Both the position numbers and the translations under genes were made by a program. Below, one piece after another: positions 57,227-64,000 of a DNA stretch of 64,000 nt. Under the pieces are notes generated by a model. It made no database searches. It worked only from the letters and a program-made list of their open reading frames with translations, and was not told where the DNA came from. Each line of letters begins with the position of its first letter. Within the stretch, counting starts at the first letter, position 1. The DNA is from Duganella sp. CF517 (lineage in GTDB: Bacteria; Pseudomonadota; Gammaproteobacteria; Burkholderiales; Burkholderiaceae_D). The stretch covers positions 62,001 to 126,000 of the forward strand of contig NZ_FODC01000003.1 in assembly GCF_900110275.1 (NCBI RefSeq). The letters run 5' to 3'.

Positions 57227-57256
57227 AGTGTAGGTTCGACCCCCCGGGCTTGTCAA
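57227..57256 (-). promoter_or_regulatory. sigma-70 promoter for the GH35-like gene
   Basis: On the minus strand TTGACA (57256-57251), an 18-nt spacer, then TACACT (57232-57227), a perfect -35 and a 4/6 -10. Predicted start near 57220. It is in the 232-nt gap after poxB and its transcript would first cross the inverted repeat and then the terminator. Confidence 0.55.
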
Positions 57257-57308
57257 CATAAAGTTGCCAAAAAATGTTGGACGCAATCATTCGGTGTGGC
57301 CGAGGCGC

Positions 57309-59024
57309 TTATTTGACGAAATTATCCTTGATCATATCCACCACGTCGCTGCCGCGTCCGCTGAGCACCGCCTTAACCGAGTACAGCGCGGTGCCCAGCA
57401 CCTGGGACGCTTGTATGTTCGGCGGCATAACCAGTTCGAAGCGGTCGGTCGTCACGTCGAGCAGCGCGGGACCCGGGTGCGCCAGCCACGCCTGCACCTC
57501 CGATTCCAGTTGCGCCGCCGATTCGACGCGGCGCCCGTAGATGCCGATCGCCTCCGCCACCGCCGCGAAGTTGGGATTTTTCAGTTCGGTGTAGGCGTCC
57601 AGCAGGCCTTCGACCTTCTGTTCCAGCTCGACGAATCCCAGCGAGCCGTTGTTGTAGACCGCGACCTTGATAGCGATGTTCTCCTGTACCGCCGTGATCA
57701 AGTCGCCCATCATCATGGTCAGGCCGCCGTCGCCGGACAGCGAGATCACCTGGCGCTGCGGGAAGGCCTTCTTGGCGCCCAGCGCTTGCGGCATGGCGTT
57801 GGCCATGGTGCCGTGCGTCAGGCTGACCAGGGTGCGGCGCTTGCCGGTAGCGCGGGTATGGCGCAGCACCCATACCATCGGCGAGCCGCCGTCGGCGGTG
57901 AAGATGGCGTCGTCGTCGGCGTGCTTGTCGATCAAGGCGGTCAGGTATTGCGGGCGGATCGTGGTGCCATCACCCGGCGTGGCGCGCTCGTTCAGGTGTT
58001 CGACCGCCTGTTGGTGCCGCTCGACGCAGTGGTCGAGGAATTCGCGGTCGCCGCGTATTTGCACGCGCGGCAGCAGCGCCGCCAGCGTGGTGGCGATGTC
58101 GCCGACGGCGCCCACTTCGACCGGGTGGCGCCGTCCGAGGTGTGTCGGATCGATGTCGATCTGGATGATGCGCGCGTGCGAAGGGTAGTACTGGCGCCAG
58201 GCGAAGTCGCATCCAAGCAGTAGCAGGGTGTCGCACTCGGTCACCGCGTGGTAGCCGGAGTCGATGCCGAAGATGCCGGTCATGCCGACGTTGTAAGGGT
58301 TGTTGTACTCGACAAAATCCTTGGCGCGCGAGGTGTGCGCGATCGGCGCCTTGATACGCTCGGCCAGCGCCGTCAGCTGGCCGTGCGCGCCTTCGCAACC
58401 GGAACCGGCGTAGATCGCGACCTTCTTGCCGTCGTTGATGATTTCGGCGATGCGGTTCATTTCCGTGTCCGAGGGCCTGGTTTGCGGCTGCGGCAGGTGC
58501 ACCGAAAAGTGCGGCTCGTCGGCCGCCGATTCCTTCGACAGGTCGACCGGCAGGATGATCACCGCCACGCCGCCCTTGGTCATCGCCGCCTGCGCCGCCA
58601 TGGCGGTGATGCGCCTGGCGTGCGCCGGCGTGCGGATCTCCTGGCAAAACACGCTGCACTGGTCGTAGATAGGCTTGTAGTCGACTTCCTGCGGGAAGTC
58701 GGTCCCCAGTTCGTCGCGGGTGATCTGGCTGGCGATCAGCACCACCGGCGAGCGGTTGCGGTGCGCTTCGAACAAGCCGTTGATGAAATGCAGGCTGCCC
58801 GGCCCGCAGGAACCCGCGCACAAGGTCAGGCGGCTGGCGACGATGGCCTCGGCGCCGGCGGCGAAACCGGCGGCTTCCTCATGGCGCACGTGCACCCATT
58901 CGATTTCGCTGCGGCGGATGGCGTCGGTGATGTAGTTCAGCGAATCGCCGGGTATGCCCCAGCAATGCTTGGCCCCGGCTTGCTGCAGGGTTTCGATAAC
59001 GACTTCGGCGACTGTTTTGGCCAT
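57309..59024 (-). CDS. poxB: PoxB-type thiamine-diphosphate-dependent pyruvate dehydrogenase
   Basis: A 571-aa ThDP enzyme: H-C-W-G-I-P-G-D at ~19, R-H-E-E-A-A with the conserved catalytic Glu, and the ThDP motif G-D-G-G-L-T-M-M-M-G-D... with Y-N-N. The C-terminal half carries the FAD-binding-like features of pyruvate oxidase/dehydrogenase (E.g. Q-I-D-I-D-P-T-H-L-G). It oxidises pyruvate to acetate and CO2, feeding electrons to ubiquinone. It is alone in its transcription unit; the 220-nt gap to the UvrA2 gene carries divergent promoters, with no clear sigma-70 boxes that I can support. Confidence 0.9.
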   Translation of the reverse strand: MAKTVAEVVIETLQQAGAKHCWGIPGDSLNYITDAIRRSEIEWVHVRHEEAAGFAAGAEAIVASRLTLCAGSCGPGSLHFINGLFEAHRNRSPVVLIASQITRDELGTDFPQEVDYKPIYDQCSVFCQEIRTPAHARRITAMAAQAAMTKGGVAVIILPVDLSKESAADEPHFSVHLPQPQTRPSDTEMNRIAEIINDGKKVAIYAGSGCEGAHGQLTALAERIKAPIAHTSRAKDFVEYNNPYNVGMTGIFGIDSGYHAVTECDTLLLLGCDFAWRQYYPSHARIIQIDIDPTHLGRRHPVEVGAVGDIATTLAALLPRVQIRGDREFLDHCVERHQQAVEHLNERATPGDGTTIRPQYLTALIDKHADDDAIFTADGGSPMVWVLRHTRATGKRRTLVSLTHGTMANAMPQALGAKKAFPQRQVISLSGDGGLTMMMGDLITAVQENIAIKVAVYNNGSLGFVELEQKVEGLLDAYTELKNPNFAAVAEAIGIYGRRVESAAQLESEVQAWLAHPGPALLDVTTDRFELVMPPNIQASQVLGTALYSVKAVLSGRGSDVVDMIKDNFVK

Positions 59025-59244
59025 GACTGGATTCCCGTTTCAATGATTGGATCAGTGCAGTTTATCGTTGGTAACGCGGAAGGAGCGCACGCGTCTTGGT
59101 GTCTTGACGATAGGCAACGCCACAGTGGCGGCCGGCGCAAAAACCTCTGGCGGGAACGCTGCGGTTGGCGATCCGGTACGTTGCCGTACATACTAATTTG
59201 CGCGAATCGATGATGCTGGGTTTAAATTATCATAGGAACGTTTT

Positions 59245-61851
59245 ATGGCCAAGCACCGCCCTTCAAGCCCCGGAGAACAGTCCGGTTCCGCCATCGAGAC
59301 CGCCGACTCGGGCTATGTCCGCGTGCGCGGCGCGCGCGAGCACAATCTCCAGAATGTCGATGTCGACATCCCGCGCAACGCGCTGGTGGTGTTCACCGGC
59401 GTCTCCGGTTCCGGCAAATCGTCGCTGGCTTTCGGCACCTTGTATGCGGAGGCGCAGCGGCGCTATCTGGAGTCGGTGTCGCCATACGCCCGGCGCCTGT
59501 TCCATCAGATGGCGGTGCCGGAGGTCGACGCCATCGACGGCCTGCCACCGGCGGTGGCGTTGCAGCAGCAACGGGGCGCCCCGACCACCCGTTCATCGGT
59601 CGGCAGCGTCAGCACCTTGTCCAATTCGTTGCGCATGCTGTATTCGCGCGCGGGCGACTATCCGCCCGGCCAGGAGCTGCTGTACGCCGAATCGTTCTCG
59701 CCCAATACGCCGCAGGGCGCGTGCCCGCAGTGTCATGGGCTGGGACGTGTGTACGAGGCCACCGAGCGCTCGATGGTGCCGGACGACACCCTGACGATAC
59801 GCGAACGGGCGGTGGCGGCGTGGCCGACCGCCTGGCACGGACAGAATCTGCGCGATATCCTGGTGACGCTCGGCTACGACGTCGACACCCCGTGGCGCGA
59901 GCTGCCCAAGAAGCAGCGCGACTGGATCCTGTTCACCGACGAGCAGCCCACCGTGCCGGTGTACGCCGGCCTGACGCCGGCCGAGGCGCGGCGCGCGCAC
60001 AAGCGAAAGGAGACGCCGAGCTACCAGGGCACCTTCACCGGCGCGCGCAAATACGTGCTGCAGACATTCGCCGGCACCGAAAGCGCGATCATGAAGAAGC
60101 GCGTGTCGCAGTATTTGGTCGGCATGGATTGCCCGACTTGCGAGGGCAAGCGGCTGCGCACGGAATCGCTGTCGGTGACATTCTGCGGTCACGATATCAC
60201 CGAAATCGGGCGCCTTCCCTTGCAGCGGTTGGCGCAGTTGCTGGAGCCTTACGCGGAGGGCAAACCGCCGGCCGCCAGAACCAAGGCCAGGGCGAAGGAT
60301 GCCGAACGCCATCCGGAGAAGGCCATCGTCACGCAGCGCATCGCCCAGGATCTGGTGGCGCGCTTGTCGGTGCTGCTGGACCTCGGCTTGGGATACCTGA
60401 GTCTTGAACGCGGCACGCCGACCTTGTCGCCCGGCGAACTGCAACGGCTTCGGTTGGCCACGCAGGTCCGATCCAGTTTGTTCGGCGTGGTGTATGTGTT
60501 GGACGAGCCGTCCGCAGGGCTGCATCCGGTCGACACCGAGGCGCTGCTGCGGGCCTTGGACAGGCTCAAGGCGGCGGGAAATTCGCTGTTCGTCGTCGAA
60601 CATGCGCTGGACGTGATCCGACATGCCGACTGGATCGTCGATGTGGGACCGCAGGCCGGCCAACAGGGCGGCCGTGTGCTGTATAGCGGGGCGCCCGATG
60701 GGCTGGCCGACGTCACCGAGTCGCGTACGGCGCGGTATCTGTTCGAGCGGGTGGAGCGATCGTCCCGCCAGGCGCGCGCGCCCGGCGACTGGTTGCGCCT
60801 GCGCGGCGTCGAGCGCAACAACCTGCATGGCGTGGACGCCGATTTCCCCCTCGGCGTGTTGACCAGCGTGAGCGGGGTGTCCGGTTCCGGCAAGTCAAGC
60901 CTGGTGAGCCAGGCGCTGGTCCAGCTGGTGCTGGCTCAGTTGGGACAGAGCGCCGCCGCCACCGAGGCCGACACCGATCTGGTCGAGGCGGCCCTTGACG
61001 ATACGGGCGGCGGCGATGTGCGCGGCCGCATCGTCGCCGGCATGAAGGGGGTGCGGCGCCTGGTGCAGGTCGACCAGCGGCCTATCGGACGCACGCCGCG
61101 TTCCAACCTGGCGACGTACACCGGTTTGTTCGACCATGTGCGCAAACTGTTCGCCGCCACCAAGTCGGCGCGCGCGAAGCATTACGATGCGGGGCGGTTT
61201 TCGTTCAACGTCGCCAAGGGCCGCTGTCCGAACTGCGCCGGCGAGGGATTCGTCATGGTCGAGCTGCTGTTCCTGCCGAGCGTCTACGCGCCGTGCCCGG
61301 AATGCGAAGGCGCGCGCTACAACCCGGAGACGCTGGCGGTGCGCTACCGCGACCGCAATATCGCCGAGGTGCTACAAATGACGGTGGACGCGGCGTGGGA
61401 GTTCTTCGCCGAGGAGGCGCCGTTGCGGCACGCGCTGGACGTGTTGCGGGCGGTGGGGCTGGGTTACTTGCGGCTGGGGCAGCCGGCGACCGAGCTGTCC
61501 GGCGGCGAGGCGCAGCGGATCAAGCTGGCCACGGAGTTGCAGCGCGCCAGCCGTGGCGACACGTTGTACGTGCTGGATGAACCGACCACGGGTTTGCATC
61601 CGTCGGACATCGAATTGCTGATGACGCAGCTGCACGGCTTGGTGGATGCCGGTAACACGGTGGTGGTGGTCGAGCACAACATGCAGGTGTTGGCCGACAG
61701 CGATTGGGTCATCGATGTCGGCCCGGGCGCGGGCGAGGAGGGCGGCGGGATCGTTGCCGCCGGTTCGCCGGACGTGCTGGCCAAGGACAAGCGCAGCCGC
61801 ACCGCGCCCTATCTGGCCCGCGCATTAAACGGAGCGGCGCCGGCGCGTTAA
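59245..61851 (+). CDS. UvrA2-type excinuclease ABC subunit A
   Basis: An 868-aa tandem ABC ATPase of the short UvrA class. First Walker [11 protein letters not shown] near residue 50; second [10 protein letters not shown] near 545. Two zinc modules are present (C-P-x-C near 160 and 295, and C-P-N-C/C-P-E-C around 660-690). L-S-G-G-E-A-Q-R near 755 and the L-S-P-G-E-L-Q-R variant near 395 are signature motifs. Typical UvrA is ~940 aa; the missing ~80 fall where the UvrB-binding region lies in UvrA. UvrA2 proteins are linked to drug or DNA-damage tolerance. AGGAACG precedes the start. The stop overlaps the convergent HAF gene's stop by 4 nt. Confidence 0.9.
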   Translation: MAKHRPSSPGEQSGSAIETADSGYVRVRGAREHNLQNVDVDIPRNALVVFTGVSGSGKSSLAFGTLYAEAQRRYLESVSPYARRLFHQMAVPEVDAIDGLPPAVALQQQRGAPTTRSSVGSVSTLSNSLRMLYSRAGDYPPGQELLYAESFSPNTPQGACPQCHGLGRVYEATERSMVPDDTLTIRERAVAAWPTAWHGQNLRDILVTLGYDVDTPWRELPKKQRDWILFTDEQPTVPVYAGLTPAEARRAHKRKETPSYQGTFTGARKYVLQTFAGTESAIMKKRVSQYLVGMDCPTCEGKRLRTESLSVTFCGHDITEIGRLPLQRLAQLLEPYAEGKPPAARTKARAKDAERHPEKAIVTQRIAQDLVARLSVLLDLGLGYLSLERGTPTLSPGELQRLRLATQVRSSLFGVVYVLDEPSAGLHPVDTEALLRALDRLKAAGNSLFVVEHALDVIRHADWIVDVGPQAGQQGGRVLYSGAPDGLADVTESRTARYLFERVERSSRQARAPGDWLRLRGVERNNLHGVDADFPLGVLTSVSGVSGSGKSSLVSQALVQLVLAQLGQSAAATEADTDLVEAALDDTGGGDVRGRIVAGMKGVRRLVQVDQRPIGRTPRSNLATYTGLFDHVRKLFAATKSARAKHYDAGRFSFNVAKGRCPNCAGEGFVMVELLFLPSVYAPCPECEGARYNPETLAVRYRDRNIAEVLQMTVDAAWEFFAEEAPLRHALDVLRAVGLGYLRLGQPATELSGGEAQRIKLATELQRASRGDTLYVLDEPTTGLHPSDIELLMTQLHGLVDAGNTVVVVEHNMQVLADSDWVIDVGPGAGEEGGGIVAAGSPDVLAKDKRSRTAPYLARALNGAAPAR

Positions 61852-62870
61852 TCCGCCGCGCGCAGGGCCGGCGTGAGCAGCAACGCCGTGCAGTCGTCCG
61901 CCTGGCAGCCGTAGGCGAGGATCTGCCCCCGCTCGTTGATGTCCCACGCGGTCTCGACGACCCAACCCGATGCCGGGTCGATCAGCGAGTTCAGGTCCCG
62001 CATGACGCCTCCGGTGTAGATGAAGCCATGGCTCGCAGCGTTGGGGTCCGCGAGGAGCGACACGCCGACGACCTGGTCGCGCGAGTTGATGCCTTGGGCG
62101 ATGCTGAAGGTGCCCCCCAGCGTGCCGAGATCCCGCATCGCACCGTTGGCGTAGAAGAAGGCGTGCATGGCGCCATCGACGCGCTCGGCGTGACCGACGA
62201 CGTGGCCGCGGTCGTTGTTGGCAAACGCGATGCTGGTCACACCGCCCAGTGTTCCGAGATCCCTGATGTTGCTGCCGTCATGCAGGAAGGCGTGCGCGGC
62301 GCCGTCGGCGGTGGACGAATAGCCGACAACCTCGCCGCGGACGTTGATATCGGTTCCGAAGCTGGCGTCGCCGCCAAGCGTTCCCAGGTCCGTCATGACG
62401 CCGCGCGTGTAACGAAAGGCGCGCCACGATTCGCTGCTGGTGGCCGCGCTGCCGGCGATTTGGCCGGCGTCGTTGATGCCTTGCGCGTCGGAACTGGAGC
62501 CGCCCAGCGTGCCGATGTCGCGCATCGTGCCGTTCGAATACAGAAACGCGCGCGACTGTCCCGCGCTGGTGTACGCCTGCCCCACGATCTGGCCGCGTTC
62601 GTTCAGATCGCTGGCATAGCTGTAGCCGCCATCTTGGGGCCGTAAAAATGTGACGTTGCCACGATCGTACATTATCGCCTGCGTGGTCCCGTCGACGACC
62701 GTTATCCCCGCGATCTGGGCGCGGTTGTTGAGGGCGGTCGCAAAGATATTGCCCGACGGGCCGCGCAGCGCGGTGATGTCATAGCGGTTCTGCGCCTGCG
62801 CGGCGCCGGACAGCAGCATCAGCATCGCCAGCCGCCACAGCGGCCGGATTTTGTTGGACAGGTAAGCCAT
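61848..62870 (-). CDS. HAF-repeat secreted protein (340 aa)
   Basis: An N-terminal signal of ~27 residues ends G-A-A-Q-A-Q. Seven or so ~35-40-aa repeats follow, each with a G-x-G-Q-I/V-V-G or D-L-G-T-L-G-G core and an A-F-L/F-Y segment: the HAF pattern of extracellular beta-propeller-like proteins. It ends T-P-A-L-R-A-A-D with no membrane anchor, so a secreted protein is likely. GGAG precedes the ATG. Paralogue of the next gene, 31 nt upstream. Function unknown. Confidence 0.85.
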   Translation of the reverse strand: MAYLSNKIRPLWRLAMLMLLSGAAQAQNRYDITALRGPSGNIFATALNNRAQIAGITVVDGTTQAIMYDRGNVTFLRPQDGGYSYASDLNERGQIVGQAYTSAGQSRAFLYSNGTMRDIGTLGGSSSDAQGINDAGQIAGSAATSSESWRAFRYTRGVMTDLGTLGGDASFGTDINVRGEVVGYSSTADGAAHAFLHDGSNIRDLGTLGGVTSIAFANNDRGHVVGHAERVDGAMHAFFYANGAMRDLGTLGGTFSIAQGINSRDQVVGVSLLADPNAASHGFIYTGGVMRDLNSLIDPASGWVVETAWDINERGQILAYGCQADDCTALLLTPALRAAD

Positions 62871-62901
62871 GGTGTTTTCTCCGGTGGAAGGTGGAAATCG
62901 G

Positions 62902-64000
62902 TCATCCGTGCGCGCGGAAGCCGGGTGGTGCGCGGTGCGTCCACAGCGACATCATCAAGACCGCGAGGCCGCATAGAAGCGTGGCCCACACCGATGGCTC
63001 CGGCACGGCCGTGACGGCCAGGTCCAGCCGCAGCGCCACGCATTCGCCGGCGCGGCAGCCGGTGGCGGCGATCTGGCCGTGGTCGTTGATGTCGGACGCG
63101 TGCAGGATGGTCCAGCCGGAGGCCGGATCGATCAGGGAATTGAGGTCCGTCATGCTGCCGTCGGCGTAGAGGAACGCGTGGCTGCCGGCATCGCCCGGCA
63201 CATTGGAATTGCCGACCACCTGGTTGCGGTTGTTGATGCCGCTGGCGAAGCTGTAGGTGCCGCCAAGCGTGCCCAAGTCGTGCATGACGCCGCCGGCATA
63301 GAGGAAGGCGTGGTCGGCGGCGTTGTCGGTGGTGGCTGCGTAGCCGACCGCGTGGCCGGCGTCGTTCACGCTCCAGGCGGCGCTGTAGTTGCCGCCGAAG
63401 GTGCCCAGGTCGCGCATGCCGGTGTTGTCGTACATGAAGGCGTGTGTCCAGCGGAATTCGTCGCTGACCGAGGCGTTGCCGACCACCTGGCCGTGCCGGT
63501 TGATGTCGAAGGCGTTGCTGACGCTGCCGCCCAGCGTGCCGAGATCCTGCATCGCGCCGGAAGTGTAGCGGAAGGCGTGGAAGTAGCCTTCGCCATTGGC
63601 GGCGCTGCCGACGATTTGTCCGGCGTTGTTGATGCCCAACGCCATCGCCTCGTTGCCGCCCAAGGTGCCAAGGTCGGTCATGCCGCCGGCGGAATACAGG
63701 TAGGCGCGCCGCGAATTGTCGGCGGTGGTCGACATGCCGACCACGTTCCCATGGTCGTTGATGGCGGACCCGGTGCTCTCGGCGCCGCCCAACGTTCCAA
63801 GCATCGTCAGCGCGCCGTTCGTGTACAGAAATGCTTGCGGCGTGCCGACGCTGTCGCTGACGTCGCCGGCGATTTGGCCGCTGCCGTTGATCGCGTTGGC
63901 GGACGTGCCAACGCCGATTTCGACGATGTTGTAGCGGGCCGCGGCCTGCGCCGTCACGCCCGCCAACGATAGGCACAGCGACAGCCAGGCCAGGCAGATG
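62902..64000 (-). CDS. HAF-repeat protein with PEP-CTERM anchor (5' end beyond window)
   Basis: At least 365 residues are visible. The frame stays open to the window edge and the last bases encode L-A-W-L-S-L-C-L-S-L-A-G-V-T-A-Q-A-A-A, the end of a signal peptide, so the true start lies beyond 64000; an internal TTG at 63966 is not the start. Eight or so HAF repeats (D-L-G-T-L-G-G, G-x-A-V-G-Y/V-V-G) are followed by a P-S-V-W... PEP-CTERM domain: V-P-E-P-S, a hydrophobic helix and a basic tail (H-R-A-P-P). PEP-CTERM proteins are sorted by exosortase, and the combination suggests a cell-surface or matrix protein. Confidence 0.88.
   Translation of the reverse strand, partial: ICLAWLSLCLSLAGVTAQAAARYNIVEIGVGTSANAINGSGQIAGDVSDSVGTPQAFLYTNGALTMLGTLGGAESTGSAINDHGNVVGMSTTADNSRRAYLYSAGGMTDLGTLGGNEAMALGINNAGQIVGSAANGEGYFHAFRYTSGAMQDLGTLGGSVSNAFDINRHGQVVGNASVSDEFRWTHAFMYDNTGMRDLGTFGGNYSAAWSVNDAGHAVGYAATTDNAADHAFLYAGGVMHDLGTLGGTYSFASGINNRNQVVGNSNVPGDAGSHAFLYADGSMTDLNSLIDPASGWTILHASDINDHGQIAATGCRAGECVALRLDLAVTAVPEPSVWATLLCGLAVLMMSLWTHRAPPGFRAHG

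Noticed and set aside
61848..63966. Repeated DNA as a CRISPR array
   Set aside because: Repeats are degenerate ~120-nt units in frame, corresponding to HAF protein repeats.

Overview
The window is GC-rich, densely packed bacterial DNA. Gene content (a contractile injection system, B12-riboswitch cobalamin operon, glucuronoxylan-degradation genes, PEP-CTERM and HAF-repeat proteins) and codon use suggest a soil or plant-associated betaproteobacterium, most like Oxalobacteraceae (Massilia/Duganella/Janthinobacterium). That assignment is inference. No rRNA, tRNA, CRISPR array, insertion sequence or phage integrase was seen.

Region 1 (1-14319, minus strand) is most of an extracellular contractile injection system (eCIS, Afp/PVC-like) operon. 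In transcription order it has a DUF4255 tube-terminator protein, an unknown 312-aa protein, one sheath with an Ala-rich insertion, two tube proteins, a DUF5908 protein, a LysM adaptor, a VgrG-like spike, PAAR, gp25, a giant baseplate-J protein, a fibre-like protein, a 94-aa protein with an internal duplication, and a Pvc12-like baseplate protein cut by the window edge. Tape measure, ATPase and cargo would lie beyond position 1. Its leader carries a near-perfect sigma-54 promoter with a 14-bp palindrome about 87 bp upstream of the predicted start, suggesting activator-controlled expression. This is the most interesting system in the window.

Region 2 (14547-17870) holds a secreted RNase T2, a membrane diguanylate cyclase and a GNAT acetyltransferase.

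Region 3 (17917-34670, plus strand) is a ~16-kb cobalt/cobalamin operon behind a sigma-70 promoter and a cobalamin riboswitch: cbtB, cbtA, a 2Fe-2S ferredoxin, cobN, a ChlI/ChlD-type chelatase, cbiE, a cbiX-cbiC fusion, cbiD, cobI/cbiL, cobM/cbiF, cbiG, a cobJ-cobK fusion, cobW and hupE. It mixes early-cobalt (CbiX, CbiD, CbiG) and late-cobalt (CobN) chemistry. cbiT, cbiA and the lower-ligand genes are not in the window. CbtA, CobN and CobW carry His-rich tracts.

Region 4 (34828-42679) has a lipoprotein with two DUF4394 domains, an HEXXH protein, a small Pro/Ala-rich lipoprotein, a 1266-aa double hybrid histidine kinase and a LacI-family regulator.

Region 5 (42749-57076) is a glucuronoxylan/aldarate locus. 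An operon for an SGNH esterase, GH115 and GH67 alpha-glucuronidases diverges from gudD, a FAH-family enzyme, the remnant of a deleted SDR dehydrogenase gene, an SMP-30 lactonase and a Tat-exported GH3 enzyme. A convergent GH35-like gene has a promoter, operator and intrinsic terminator stacked in its leader. LacI-type operators lie at 49221 and 52921.

Region 6 (57309-64000) has a PoxB-type pyruvate dehydrogenase, a UvrA2-type ABC ATPase and two tandem HAF-repeat proteins, the second with a PEP-CTERM anchor and its start outside the window.
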